64,000 nucleotides of DNA, taken from the NCBI RefSeq assembly GCF_029522115.1, contig NZ_JAKWFK010000004.1, forward strand, positions 124,001-188,000, in the 5' to 3' direction. The DNA is from Trinickia sp. Y13 (GTDB taxonomy: Bacteria > Pseudomonadota > Gammaproteobacteria > Burkholderiales > Burkholderiaceae). Under the pieces are notes generated by a model. It searched no databases. It saw only the letters and a program-made list of their open reading frames with translations, and had not been told where the DNA came from. Positions 26,715 through 36,936 of this stretch are shown piece by piece; the stretch's first letter is position 1; each line of letters opens with the position of its first letter. A program made the translations under genes and the position numbers.

Positions 26715-28081
26715 TGGAGCATGTACGTTTCGTATTCGAGAAAAGCGAACTTGCGATCGAGCGTGCGCACGGCGACGACGGTCACCGCCACGAGCGCGGC
26801 CGCAAAACCGTACCCATAGGCTTCGGGACCGATCTTGATCGACAACAGCGTGAAGCCAGTGTTCAGCAGCACGAACAGCCCCGTCAATCGCAGTACTTCG
26901 CGGCGCGCGTCGAGGTAGAACAGCACATTCAAGAGGCCCAGGAACAATACCTGGAGGCTAGCTGCAATCACGTCGACGAGCAACAACGGCAGATAGAGCG
27001 AGGAAATGCGCAGCGCGCCGAGCAGCGCGGCGCCGAACGCCACGATCAACAGCAACGTCACGACTTGCACCTTGATGATTTCGTAAAGCCCCGCACGCAC
27101 GCTGCCCACCATCATGTCGCGCATGGCGTGAATACGCTGCAACGTCGCGCCAGTGCGCACGGCATCGTAAAACGCGTCGTAATACTCGACGAAATCGGCC
27201 TCGATTCGCACGAGGAACGCGGCCATCGCGGGCATCACGCAGACATACGCGAGGAACACGGGGATATCGTAGATCAGCGACGCATGAAACCAGCCGATGA
27301 CGCGCGTTCCCGTCTCGGGCACGTACCAGAACACGAACTTGTCGGCCCATACGCCAAGATTGAACATCAGCCCGACCCATGCGAGGCTCGGATACATCAT
27401 CTTCCGGTCGAACACTTCGAACGACATGAACCGCGGGCTCCGGAAATGGCGATGCACGATGCCCGAAAGTAGCGCGAACAGGATCGCGTGACCGGCGACG
27501 AAGCCGCCGAGCAGCCCCGTGATGCCATGCCGATTCAGCGAAAGCGTCAGCCCGACCACGAAGGTATAGCCGATCGCGAACGAGAGCAGGATCTGCCGGT
27601 ACTGCTTGACGCTCGACAGAAAGATCACCGCAATCCAAATATTGCTCGCAATGACGAAGCCCGCGATCATCAGGACACGATAGCCGAGCGGCTCGGCTTG
27701 AAAGCCCAAGCCCATCGCCACGGCCGCGATCAAGCCCGACGCCACCGTGCATGCGAGCTGCACGGCACGGTAGTTCGATATGACCAGATCGTCGCGCTCC
27801 TCGAACAGCCGGTCCGACACGAAGCGCGTAAACGCGAGTTGCAGCGGCCCCGTGACGATGAGGCTGCAGGCAATCATGTAGGTGACCGAGACCTGGAATT
27901 GCGTGATCAACACGGTCGGAACCACGACCGTCAAGCTCAGCACGCCGATGATCAAAATGCCGAAGCACGAGAGAATCATCGGCCCGGAGCTGATGAGCCC
28001 GGCATACAGGTACGCGCGCGCGACACCGCTCAGGGTGTTGCGATGCATCAGCTTGCGTAGTTCGAATCCGATTCCCGCCAT
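26711..28081 (-). CDS. pelG: PelG, inner-membrane polysaccharide transporter
   Basis: This 456-residue polytopic protein has about twelve membrane helices and belongs to the MOP/flippase-like superfamily. It is thought to move the Pel chain across the inner membrane with PelD, E and F. The MAGIGFELRKL start is typical. Two adjacent ATGs exist (28084 and 28081); 28081 is preferred because GGAGG is then 5 bp upstream, and it overlaps the pelF stop by one base. It is coupled to the hydrolase gene downstream. Confidence 0.93.
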   Translation of the reverse strand: MAGIGFELRKLMHRNTLSGVARAYLYAGLISSGPMILSCFGILIIGVLSLTVVVPTVLITQFQVSVTYMIACSLIVTGPLQLAFTRFVSDRLFEERDDLVISNYRAVQLACTVASGLIAAVAMGLGFQAEPLGYRVLMIAGFVIASNIWIAVIFLSSVKQYRQILLSFAIGYTFVVGLTLSLNRHGITGLLGGFVAGHAILFALLSGIVHRHFRSPRFMSFEVFDRKMMYPSLAWVGLMFNLGVWADKFVFWYVPETGTRVIGWFHASLIYDIPVFLAYVCVMPAMAAFLVRIEADFVEYYDAFYDAVRTGATLQRIHAMRDMMVGSVRAGLYEIIKVQVVTLLLIVAFGAALLGALRISSLYLPLLLVDVIAASLQVLFLGLLNVLFYLDARREVLRLTGLFVLLNTGFTLLSIKIGPEAYGYGFAAALVAVTVVAVRTLDRKFAFLEYETYMLQ

Positions 28082-29784
28082 CATCGCCTCCGGGTCAGGA
28101 CGTCGCGCAGCGCACCGAACGTGGTGGCCGGCTGCGTGGTGGGTCGCGCGCGGGAAGGCGTGGCGCTTGCTTTTGCACCCGCGTTCGCCGCGTGCATCGG
28201 ACACCCGAGCGCCCCGCCATCACCGCCGCGCGATTCGCGCGGAGCGGCGTCGGCTTGCGCCGCCGCGCGCTCGTAGATCCCGCGGTAACGATCGATCATT
28301 TGCGGCCGCGTGTAATAGCGCTGCGCCCGCGCGAGACCCGCGCGTTGCGCGGCATCCCAACGCGCCGCATCGGTCAAGAGCGAAATGGCCGCCTCGGCAA
28401 ACGCGGCCGGATTGGCGATCGGCACCACGGCCCCGGCTACGCCAAGGGCGCGGTCCTCGGGCAGCGCCCCTTCGATCAGTTCGCGGCATGCGCCGACATC
28501 GGTCGTCACGGCGGGCACCCCAGCCGCGAAGCCTTCCAGCACGACTAGAGGCAGCGCCTCGCTGATCGAACTCAACGCAACGAGATCGACTTGCGGCATA
28601 ACGTCGGCAATACGCTGAAACCCAAAGAACTTCAAGTTGCGCTCGAGCCCCAGGCTTTCCGCCAGCGCATGGCACTCGTGCGCGTAGTCGCGATCCTCTT
28701 CTTCGGGGCCCACGATCCAGCCTTCGATGTCGGGCAACGTGCGCGTCGCAACGAAGATCGCGCGGATGAACGTCTTGATGTCCTTGATCGGCACGACGCG
28801 TCCGATCAGCGCGACGACCCGGCGCGGCCGAGCCGGATCGCGCCGCGCGATCAGCGGCCGCAACCCGTCGACGTCGATCCCGTTCGGGATCGTGCGCGTG
28901 AGTTCGGCGCGCGCGCCATCGGCGACTTGGCGCAACCGGTTGCCTTCGTAGAGGGCGACGATCTCGCTGGCCGCGTCGTAGGCGAAGCGCCCCAGCGCCT
29001 CGAAGAAGCGCACCCAGAGCTCGCGAAAGTAGCTGACGTCGGACACATCGCGCTCGAACAATCCACGGTTGTCGCGAATCCAGCGGCTTTGCAGCAAATC
29101 GATCTTGCGCTCCTTCGTGTAGATGCCGTGCTCGCTGACGATCAGCGGACGCCCCGTTCGATAGTGCAGCAGCGCGCCGAGATAGCCCGCGTAACCCGTG
29201 GATACCGTGTGGTAGACCTTCGCACGCAAGGTGCGCTCCGCGACCCGCGCCAACTGCCAGATCGGCTTATGCATGTTGCGCACGGTCCAGAAATAATCCG
29301 TGAAGGACGGATCCGTGCAGCGCTTCGAATACTGCTCCTCGATGTAGTCCCACGCTTCGCGGCTGTACAGAAATTGCTCTTCGGAAAGCGCGCCGCCGTC
29401 GGTCAGCATGCCGATCAGATCGATCATCATCGCCCCGACTTCGGCGTGGTGCCGCCCATCGCGCAGCAACTCGTGGAACTTCGACGAATAAGCGAACGCG
29501 TTGCGATCGCCATGCCGCGCTCGCCGGGGCTCGGCGTCCGCGGGCGCCTCCTCGTACAGGTAATGCGCCTCGAAATGCACGACGTTCTCGGGCAGCGCGT
29601 AGACGGCCGTGGGGTAATCCTCCTCACGGCTGCCGATGAATACGATCCCGAAGCGGGTGTCCGGATAGGCGCGGATCATGTCGTTGACCCAACTCGACAC
29701 GCCTCCGCGCACGAACGGGAACGTCCCTTCGAGCAGCAAGCAGACGTCGGCTTCGGCAGCATGCCGTTTCAACGAAGTGTTCAT
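28081..29784 (-). CDS. pelF: PelF, GT4 glycosyltransferase with extra C-terminal tail
   Basis: This 567-residue cytoplasmic glycosyltransferase is the Pel polymerase, probably using UDP-GlcNAc/UDP-GalNAc. Typical segments are LLEGTFPFVRGGVSSWV near the start, IPNGID, LIGRVVPIKDIKTFI and the GT4 E-x7-E element in SEALPLVVLEG. After the catalytic domain (about 510 residues) a tail of about 50 residues, rich in Gly, Ala, Pro and Thr, has no counterpart in the shorter Pseudomonas protein. The ATG overlaps the pelE stop as ATGA. Confidence 0.94.
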   Translation of the reverse strand: MNTSLKRHAAEADVCLLLEGTFPFVRGGVSSWVNDMIRAYPDTRFGIVFIGSREEDYPTAVYALPENVVHFEAHYLYEEAPADAEPRRARHGDRNAFAYSSKFHELLRDGRHHAEVGAMMIDLIGMLTDGGALSEEQFLYSREAWDYIEEQYSKRCTDPSFTDYFWTVRNMHKPIWQLARVAERTLRAKVYHTVSTGYAGYLGALLHYRTGRPLIVSEHGIYTKERKIDLLQSRWIRDNRGLFERDVSDVSYFRELWVRFFEALGRFAYDAASEIVALYEGNRLRQVADGARAELTRTIPNGIDVDGLRPLIARRDPARPRRVVALIGRVVPIKDIKTFIRAIFVATRTLPDIEGWIVGPEEEDRDYAHECHALAESLGLERNLKFFGFQRIADVMPQVDLVALSSISEALPLVVLEGFAAGVPAVTTDVGACRELIEGALPEDRALGVAGAVVPIANPAAFAEAAISLLTDAARWDAAQRAGLARAQRYYTRPQMIDRYRGIYERAAAQADAAPRESRGGDGGALGCPMHAANAGAKASATPSRARPTTQPATTFGALRDVLTRRR

Positions 29785-30791
29785 CTCGTCCAGTATTCGA
29801 CCACAGGTTTGAGCGCCGGCGCACCGGTGCGCGCCGCCAGTTCGCCGACAATTTCGGCCGCCTGCGCATGGCGGCCTTGCCGAAAGGCGACTTCGGCGAG
29901 CCAAGGCAACAAGCGCTCCCGCGGAAAGCCGAGCGCACGCGCGCGCTCGAGGAAGGGGCCGGCCTCTTCGGTGGCGCCGCGCGCCAGCGCTAGGCGGGCG
30001 CGCAGCAGCCACAATGCAGCGTCGCGCTCGCCCTCGCCGACGGCCAGCGCGGCACGCACGTGCACCTCGGCCTGGCCGATCGTATGCGCATGCACGTCGC
30101 CTTGCGCCAATCGTTGATAGACGAGTTCGAAATGCAATTCGGCCAGCCGATGATGCAGCATGTGGATCTCGTCCTCGTCCTGCGCATGTTCGAGGGCCTC
30201 GCGGCCATCGGAGATGCGCGTGACGATCTCGTTCTCCGCTTGGTCGAGACGACCGTATGCGAGCAGCCGCAAATCGTCGACCGGATCGGCGAGCAGGTCA
30301 CGCAGCAAACCGCCGGTGGTGCGTGTGGGCAAATGCTGGATCGCGACGAGCGCCGCGAGCCGGTCGTGCGTCGCGACGTTCGCGTTCGCGAGGCGCGATT
30401 GCACGCGCGCCCCGCCGCCATGCGATACGCGCGAGACCAGATGCGAAACGAACGCGGGCCGGCCCAGCGTCGTCATCGAACGGGACTTGCTCGGCAGCGG
30501 CAGCCAGACGCCGCACGCAGTCACGAGCACTTCCAGCAAGCCGCCCACGCAGGGCGCCAAGAACGACAGCAACCACAGCTGCGCCAGTACCGCGCCGCTC
30601 GGTTGGCGCTGCGCGGCAGGCAGCATGCGGCGAAACACGACGGCCTGCCCCGCGGCGGCGAGCGCCTGAGCGCCGAGGAACGCCGCCAAGGGATCGGCCA
30701 AAGCCGATGGGTGCAACAGGTAATGGAGCGCCACGCCCTGAAACAGCACGGCGACGGGGACCGCGACGATGAGCGCGAGCACCTCAAGCAT
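29781..30791 (-). CDS. pelE: PelE, inner-membrane TPR protein
   Basis: This 336-residue protein has two N-terminal membrane helices (about 3-22 and 70-95) and a cytoplasmic helical-repeat (TPR-like) region, for instance ALWLLRARLALARGATEEAG and ERLLPWLAEVAFRQGRHAQA. PelE forms the inner-membrane synthase complex with PelD and PelG and holds PelF. It overlaps pelD by 8 bp and pelF by 4 bp. Order and topology support the assignment more than sequence motifs do. Confidence 0.88.
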   Translation of the reverse strand: MLEVLALIVAVPVAVLFQGVALHYLLHPSALADPLAAFLGAQALAAAGQAVVFRRMLPAAQRQPSGAVLAQLWLLSFLAPCVGGLLEVLVTACGVWLPLPSKSRSMTTLGRPAFVSHLVSRVSHGGGARVQSRLANANVATHDRLAALVAIQHLPTRTTGGLLRDLLADPVDDLRLLAYGRLDQAENEIVTRISDGREALEHAQDEDEIHMLHHRLAELHFELVYQRLAQGDVHAHTIGQAEVHVRAALAVGEGERDAALWLLRARLALARGATEEAGPFLERARALGFPRERLLPWLAEVAFRQGRHAQAAEIVGELAARTGAPALKPVVEYWTR

Positions 30792-32259
30792 TGCCGGCTA
30801 CCCGATCGAGCAGTTCGGCCACATTCGTCTCGTTCGATTCGCTCGTCACATGCAGCGTATGCACGCCGATGCGCGCGCCCTCGAAGTCGGTGTCGAACTG
30901 ATTGCGCAGATTGCCTTCCACCCGTGCGAGGTAGCCCGCGACGCCCGCCGGATCGGCGAGCGGCATCAGATTGACGAGCACGGAGCGATGGGACGTTTGG
31001 CGCGGCCATGCGAAATCGAGCGAGCGCCCGCGACGCAAGACGTGCTCGAAGAGCGAATCGTGCTCCTCGCTACGCGGGAACGAGAGCGCGACGATCGACG
31101 ATTGGATGCCGCTGCGCCGATGCAGCCTCACGAGCCGCGCGTATTCGAGCGCGAACTGCCGGGGGCAATCCGGAATCGCGACGAGCATCGCGTGCATGGC
31201 GCGCCCGTGTTCGACGCCGTCGCCGTAATAGCCGAGCAGCACGAGCAGAAGCTGCAGGTTGTCGTTGTTCAGCGACAGGAACGCCATGCGCTTGATGACG
31301 AGCAGCCCGAGCATGCGATCGTCGGCCGACAGCAACGGCGCACAGACGAGATACTGGCTGCCGCTCGTGAGCATGCCTTCCGACTTCAGGTGCGCAAGCT
31401 TGCCTGTCGCCAGCGCAAGTTCGACGAGCGGATCGGCCGGATCGAAATCGAAGGCCTCACCCACCGCCGTGGCGGCGCTGCGCGACGGCGTGCCGTTGTG
31501 CACGGGGTAAAGCGCGGCCACTTCGATCTGACAAGCGCGCGCCACGAATTCCATCAGGGCGGCGGCCCCGGGTAGCGTATCGTCGGCTGCCGGAACCGGC
31601 CGCAGTGCGCTCCGATCGACGCCGGTCGATGCGTGCGGATGCGCATCCGCTTCCGCCGGGCCTTGCGCCGCCGCTATCATGCGCAACGCCGCGATCGAGT
31701 CGCGCAACGTGGTGGGCCGCGTGAGCAAGTCGTTCTCGAGCCGCTCGTGCGACAAACGCAGCAAATAGTGATTGTCGGTCAGCGCGGACAAGCGCTCGTT
31801 CAGATAGTCGTTGACTGCGCTCGCACGGTCGCTGCGCCGATTCCACGTATCGGCGAAATGCCCCGCGACGATCGTGAGGACGAACCCGCCCACGAAAAAC
31901 GGCGCCGGCCAGGGCGTGCCCGCCGGATAGGTCAACGTCCACGATGCGGCGAACAGCAACCCCGAGCCGACGCCGAGCACGACGCCGTAGCGCAGCGAGA
32001 TGACCATCGGCACGAGCCACAGCCAAGGAAAGCCTTTGGCGATCAGCAAAGGGTCGGTGCGGTCGAGGAACCACGCGAGCGCGAGCACGGCGACCGTGAA
32101 TCCGGCCGCCTCGGCCCACGCGTACCCAGGCCGCGCGAGGGGGGCGAGCAAGCGGCGCAGGCGGCCCGAGCCGGTCGTCGGCGTTTTGTACAGATCGCGC
32201 GGGCGGCCGCCCGCGGGGGCGGTGCTATTGCGCTCGGCAACGGTTGGGGGGGCGTTCAT
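30784..32259 (-). CDS. pelD: PelD, c-di-GMP receptor of Pel synthesis
   Basis: This 491-residue inner-membrane protein has about four N-terminal membrane helices (50-135), a coiled-coil linker (about 150-195), a GAF domain (about 230-350) and a degenerate GGDEF domain. Instead of an active site this carries the RxxD c-di-GMP inhibitory-site motif (RSLD, R412-D415). By analogy with Pseudomonas PelD, c-di-GMP binding here switches on Pel synthesis post-translationally. No diguanylate cyclase gene is adjacent. Confidence 0.92.
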   Translation of the reverse strand: MNAPPTVAERNSTAPAGGRPRDLYKTPTTGSGRLRRLLAPLARPGYAWAEAAGFTVAVLALAWFLDRTDPLLIAKGFPWLWLVPMVISLRYGVVLGVGSGLLFAASWTLTYPAGTPWPAPFFVGGFVLTIVAGHFADTWNRRSDRASAVNDYLNERLSALTDNHYLLRLSHERLENDLLTRPTTLRDSIAALRMIAAAQGPAEADAHPHASTGVDRSALRPVPAADDTLPGAAALMEFVARACQIEVAALYPVHNGTPSRSAATAVGEAFDFDPADPLVELALATGKLAHLKSEGMLTSGSQYLVCAPLLSADDRMLGLLVIKRMAFLSLNNDNLQLLLVLLGYYGDGVEHGRAMHAMLVAIPDCPRQFALEYARLVRLHRRSGIQSSIVALSFPRSEEHDSLFEHVLRRGRSLDFAWPRQTSHRSVLVNLMPLADPAGVAGYLARVEGNLRNQFDTDFEGARIGVHTLHVTSESNETNVAELLDRVAGNA

Positions 32260-32279
32260 CGTGTCCTCGATACGTCCGC

Positions 32280-32825
32280 TTAGCGGTGCGCAGCCAGCGG
32301 AGCAAGCAATTTCTGGGCGAGCTTCTGCGCGACGCCGCCGAGCGACGAGCGGCTAAAGCCGCTGCGCGTGCCGACCGCGCTCCATACGACCTTGCCCGCG
32401 GGCAATTCGCGCAGCTCGAACGTCATCGACACGACCGGCTCGCCGTCGACGCCGACCTTGTAGCGCCATTCTTCGACGGCCCCGGTCAACACATACTTCG
32501 CATGCTGCGTGCGCGCCCAGTCCATGCCGCGTTCGAGGTTCGGCTGCGCGGTCGGATCGAGCGCATCGCCGCTATCGGTGGCGAGCATCGTGTCGACGTG
32601 CGCGACGCCGGCGGTACGCAGCGTATTCGCGGCAATCGCTTGGGCGGCGCGGCCCGCGTCGGGCGTCTCGGTGAAGTTCGCGAGCGGCAGCACGGCAATG
32701 GCCCCCGTCTCCGCGAGCGCCGGCGCCGGCGTCGATTGAACGCTCGCGCAGGCGCTGACGATCAGCCCGCAGGCGACGGTAACCAGAAGGCCCGTAGCCC
32801 TGGATATACGCTCGATTGTAGTCAT
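32280..32825 (-). CDS. pelC: PelC, outer-membrane lipoprotein
   Basis: This 181-residue lipoprotein has a signal peptide with lipobox VSAC (C26) and the PelC fold region (AIAVLPLANFTETPDAG, AKYVLTGAVEEWRYK). PelC forms a dodecameric ring that funnels the cationic polymer towards the PelB porin. It starts 64 bp after pelB and precedes pelD by 20 bp. Confidence 0.9.
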   Translation of the reverse strand: MTTIERISRATGLLVTVACGLIVSACASVQSTPAPALAETGAIAVLPLANFTETPDAGRAAQAIAANTLRTAGVAHVDTMLATDSGDALDPTAQPNLERGMDWARTQHAKYVLTGAVEEWRYKVGVDGEPVVSMTFELRELPAGKVVWSAVGTRSGFSRSSLGGVAQKLAQKLLAPLAAHR

Positions 32826-32889
32826 GTCCGTTCTTCCTCTTCGTTTGTGGATTTCCGCAAGCGGCGCACCAGCTTGCGCCGCGCTTCGT

Positions 32890-35800
32890 TCAATATAGCC
32901 AGCGATACCGCGCGCCGATCACCGTGACAGCCGACCCCGTCTGCGCCACACGCTGATGCCGGAAGTACAGCGCTGCCTGATCCCCGCCGAAAACAGAGCC
33001 GGCAATCCCGACGTTCGCATCGATACCCCATCCCTGCACGGTGTCGTGCACGGTCCCGACATCCAGATACGGCCGCCACGCGTGCGTATAGCGGTCGACC
33101 AGATCGTTGCCGAAGCCGATGTACGCGCCGAACTCCGTATAGCTATTCGGCGTGAACGTCGCTGCCGTCGCCGGGCCTGCATCGGCCGGCAATAGCCGCG
33201 CGAGCAATGCGTCGGACTGGCCGCTGTCGTTGTACTGCCCGTGCGCGCCCACGAAACGCAGCGTGTAGTCGGGATACTCGGTACGGATCTTGTAGTCGAT
33301 CTCTGCCTGCTGCACGGCGCCGCTGCCGACGAACGTGCGCGCCTGGCTATAGAACCGGTCGGCCTCGATCGAACCGCTCACCGACCAGCGCGGCGTCATC
33401 TGCCAGGTGAACCCGCCCATCGCCTTGTCTTTCATGCCGCCCACCTGCAACGTCTGCAGTTCGGTGGCCTCGGCGTTGCGCGCAACCGACGCGTTGAACG
33501 ATAACGGCGAATTGGTCCCGACCGTCGCTTCCGCGCGGAACGTGTAAAACGAGTCGAGCGCCGTACGCCGCCCGAAGCCGAGTTCGCTGCGCGTATCGTG
33601 CGTGAGACGGCGCGCGTAAAACTCGGCCGCGCGATCGAGCGAATCGACGCCGACGAGCTGCGAGGTGTCCGCCGACCGCTGCTCGCGCTGATACGCACGC
33701 ATGCCGATCATGTAATGGTCCGACAGCTTCAGGCTGCCGCCCAGCGTTTGCTGCACGTAATCGAGCGGATGCTCGACGTAATTGTCGACCGACGCTTCGA
33801 TCGATTGATTCCAGAACAGCGACGTGTCGACGAGGCGCTGGTGCATGTCGTCATCCGGCGCGCCGTCGAGCCCGGCGAACGCGAGCGCTTGGGCCTCGCC
33901 CTGCCGGTCGGCTCGGCTTGCGCCGTCGATCCGGTTCGCGAGCGGCAGAACCGCGGTGCGGTCGTCGAGCAACGCGTCGATCTTGCGTACGTCGTCGTTC
34001 GCCAGCGCAATGGCGAGTTGTTCGTCTTGCGAGCCGGCCAAACGCAGCGCGTAGCGGCGCGCGAGCCAACGCTTCGCGACGTCGTAGCGCTCATGCGAAA
34101 CCGCCCACGCCACGGCGACGTCGCGCGCCACCGCTTCGCGTTGGCTTCGGTATTGGGCGCCGCGCGCGGACAGCGACGGCAACGGCGAGAGGCCCTTGGC
34201 GTTGCCGAGCAAGCTCACCGACGAGGAATCCGCGGGCGGATGCGCCGACGGTCCCGTCAACGAATCGAGCAAGCGCCGCGCAAAATCGCCGTTCGTCAGC
34301 GTCTGCGCGAGCATCGCACGCCGGCCCTGCAGCTGCGAGCTCGCATCCCAATCGCCGCGGCCAGGCAAGTGCAGCGCCGAGCCGCCCGCGCGCGGACTCG
34401 GTTTGGCGGTACGCGCCGCTTGGGTTTCGCGCATCAACCCGCGCCAAACTTCGCGGCGCATCGACCATGCAAGACCGGGGTGCCCCGCCATCTCTTGCGC
34501 GTCGGCATACGTGAGCAGCCACAGCGGGTCGCGCGCCTGCGCCGCGGCCTGGCGGCGCAAATACTCGAGCGCGGCGATCGGCCGGTTCAGCCGCAATTCG
34601 GCCGCTGCGAAGGGACCCCACAGCGCTTCGTTCTCGAGCGAGGCGGCTCGCCACCGCTGCAGCACGGTGCGCAGCTCGCCTTCGCTACCCTGGTCCACGA
34701 GCATCCAGAGATACGCCGCGCGCGTATCGGGTGTCGAGTCGGGCCGCGCGATCGCCCGCCGGAGATCGTCGAGCGCGTCCCCTACATTGCCCGATTGACG
34801 TTCGTATTCCGCACGCGCGGCAAGAAACCCCGAGTCGCGCTCGGCCGCCGCCCGCTGCTCTGGCGTCAAGTGCTCGAGCAGCGCAGCGACGCGCTCGCGC
34901 ACGTGCGCGGCTAGGTAGTAATCGATCGCATCGCGCAACGCGCGGACCTCGCCGGTGCTCCGATATTGACGTTCGGCCGTGCGCGCCGCGTCGAGCGGAT
35001 GCGGATCGTAGAAGAACGTCATGGCCGCAAGGTCTTCGGGCGAAGCCTGTCCGCCCGCCAGCAGATGCCGGTAGGCCAGATGCGTCTGTTCGTCGTCCTG
35101 CAACCGCTGCGCGAGCTGTCCGTACGTGCGCCAGAACAGCACATCGGCGTCCGTTGCGTAAGGCGCCGAGCGCTCGAGCATCGCGAGCGCGCCCGCGAAG
35201 TCATTCTGCGCGTACAACAAGTTGGCGCCGTGCAGCGCGTATTCGACCTTGCTCGGCGTTTGATGCTGCAGCGATCGATAGGTCGAGAGCGCGAGATCGT
35301 CGCGCCCGGCTCGCTGCGCGAGGAGTGCGATGCGGCTGCGGATCGCATCGGCTTGCGGCCCGTGCGCGCGCGCATCGAGGAAGGCCAGCGCATCGTCGGG
35401 CCGCCCGAGCCGCTCATAGGCGGCGATCACGCCGTCGACTAGCGTCATGTCGGCCGGCGCGGCGTTCGAAGCGTGGACAAGCGCTTGCACATAACGCTCG
35501 TCATCGTGCAGCATCGGCGCAAGCCGTTGCACGTTGCGCCATGCCGTGGCATCGCCCGTCGCCTTTGCATCGGCGAGCCACGATTGCAACGCATCCGCCG
35601 GCTCGTTGCGCCACTCCTGGACTTGGGCGAGCCGCGCCAGCCATGCAGCGTCATTGGGGGCGCGTTTGACTTCGGCGGCCGCAACGCGCTCGGCATTGGC
35701 CAGATCGCCCGCTTCGAGGAAGGATTGATACAACGTGAGCGCCAGCGCGCCATTTGCCTTCGTCCCGGCATGGACGCTCGACTGGGAAGACGCAGCGGGC

Positions 35801-36936
35801 TGCGACCCGGGAACGGCCGCGCCGGTCGCGATACGAACCACGCTAACGCGCCCCGCGGCAGGGAAAGCGGCGGCAGTGAACCGAGTCGACCACGAGGCCC
35901 CGTCGGCTGCCCGCAGACGCTCTGCCTCGGCCTGCCCAAGCCGCAACCAAACACCGCGCTGGGTTTGCTGTCGGCCATGAGCCCCGCGCGGTGTCTCTAC
36001 CCTCTGCGATGCCGATACCGTTGCCGAAACCGCTAACGATACCGGCACGACGCCGCCCCTCGCTTCGCTCATGGCATCGCCCGTGGCGGACGGCACCACG
36101 AATTTCATCAAAGCGCGCCCATACCGCTCCACCAGATCGGTGCGATGCGCGGCGCGCGCGAGCGTGAGCATCGCTTCGAGCGACTCGCGATCGTCGGCCA
36201 GCGCGCCGAGATGGGCATCGCCTTCGCTCAGCGCTTCGTCGAGCAAATTCCCCGACTGCAGCGCCCGCACGGCGGCAAGGAAATCGCGCCGCGCGGATGC
36301 ACGATCGGCATCCATCGCCTGCGCGGCGAAGTAGGCCTGCGCCGTGCCGCGATAGTCGCCGAGTCCCAACCGGTGCTGAGCAACGCGCCGCTGCCAATAC
36401 AGGCGACGATCGGGGTCGGCCTGAACGAGCCGCATCTCGTAGCGCACCGCGACGTCGGTCGCACCCACGGCCAAGGCTTGTCCGGCGAGCGTGCGCAGAT
36501 CGTCGACGCTCCACGATTCGGCCGCCATGGCCATCAGGCGCTCGCGCGCGCGCGCGAGGCCCGCCTCGCGATCCGCCGAACCCGGCGTGGTCGCGAACGC
36601 CCGCTGCATGTCGCAACGCAGCGCGAGGCGCTCGCCATTGCGGCGCGCGACCGGCGCATCGAGCGCGGTGAGGCGCGCCGCAATCTGCTCGGCACGATCG
36701 ATCTGCCCCAACGCGATATATTGCTCGCCGAGCACTCGGAGATACACGGGGTCGGAAGGCGCGCTGCGCAGCCACGCCTCGAGGTACGCGACGTTGAGCT
36801 CGCTCGGCGTGCGATCGTCGACGATGCGCTCGCGCAGTCGACCACCTTGGTAAATTGCGCCGAGCGCCGCGACGACCGCGAGCGTTAGGCCCGCGAGCGT
36901 GGTCGGCGCCGCGATACGGGGTCGGTTATTCGCCAC
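32890..36936 (-). CDS. pelB: PelB, TPR scaffold and outer-membrane porin
   Basis: This 1348-residue protein has an N-terminal membrane anchor (about 13-30), roughly 1000 residues of tetratricopeptide-type repeats (for example YLRVLGEQYIALGQIDRAEQ) and a C-terminal beta-barrel ending in GARYRWLY, whose terminal aromatic residue is typical of outer-membrane insertion. It forms the Pel export channel; the TPR part binds PelA in the periplasm. It overlaps the pelA stop by 11 bp. It is somewhat longer than the Pseudomonas protein, with Ala/Gly/Ser-rich insertions around residues 290-350. Confidence 0.93.
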   Translation of the reverse strand: MANNRPRIAAPTTLAGLTLAVVAALGAIYQGGRLRERIVDDRTPSELNVAYLEAWLRSAPSDPVYLRVLGEQYIALGQIDRAEQIAARLTALDAPVARRNGERLALRCDMQRAFATTPGSADREAGLARARERLMAMAAESWSVDDLRTLAGQALAVGATDVAVRYEMRLVQADPDRRLYWQRRVAQHRLGLGDYRGTAQAYFAAQAMDADRASARRDFLAAVRALQSGNLLDEALSEGDAHLGALADDRESLEAMLTLARAAHRTDLVERYGRALMKFVVPSATGDAMSEARGGVVPVSLAVSATVSASQRVETPRGAHGRQQTQRGVWLRLGQAEAERLRAADGASWSTRFTAAAFPAAGRVSVVRIATGAAVPGSQPAASSQSSVHAGTKANGALALTLYQSFLEAGDLANAERVAAAEVKRAPNDAAWLARLAQVQEWRNEPADALQSWLADAKATGDATAWRNVQRLAPMLHDDERYVQALVHASNAAPADMTLVDGVIAAYERLGRPDDALAFLDARAHGPQADAIRSRIALLAQRAGRDDLALSTYRSLQHQTPSKVEYALHGANLLYAQNDFAGALAMLERSAPYATDADVLFWRTYGQLAQRLQDDEQTHLAYRHLLAGGQASPEDLAAMTFFYDPHPLDAARTAERQYRSTGEVRALRDAIDYYLAAHVRERVAALLEHLTPEQRAAAERDSGFLAARAEYERQSGNVGDALDDLRRAIARPDSTPDTRAAYLWMLVDQGSEGELRTVLQRWRAASLENEALWGPFAAAELRLNRPIAALEYLRRQAAAQARDPLWLLTYADAQEMAGHPGLAWSMRREVWRGLMRETQAARTAKPSPRAGGSALHLPGRGDWDASSQLQGRRAMLAQTLTNGDFARRLLDSLTGPSAHPPADSSSVSLLGNAKGLSPLPSLSARGAQYRSQREAVARDVAVAWAVSHERYDVAKRWLARRYALRLAGSQDEQLAIALANDDVRKIDALLDDRTAVLPLANRIDGASRADRQGEAQALAFAGLDGAPDDDMHQRLVDTSLFWNQSIEASVDNYVEHPLDYVQQTLGGSLKLSDHYMIGMRAYQREQRSADTSQLVGVDSLDRAAEFYARRLTHDTRSELGFGRRTALDSFYTFRAEATVGTNSPLSFNASVARNAEATELQTLQVGGMKDKAMGGFTWQMTPRWSVSGSIEADRFYSQARTFVGSGAVQQAEIDYKIRTEYPDYTLRFVGAHGQYNDSGQSDALLARLLPADAGPATAATFTPNSYTEFGAYIGFGNDLVDRYTHAWRPYLDVGTVHDTVQGWGIDANVGIAGSVFGGDQAALYFRHQRVAQTGSAVTVIGARYRWLY

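Noticed and set aside
28591-30117. 508-residue plus-strand open frame across pelF
   Set aside because: It covers the conserved glycosyltransferase on the other strand and lacks any ribosome-binding site or family resemblance.
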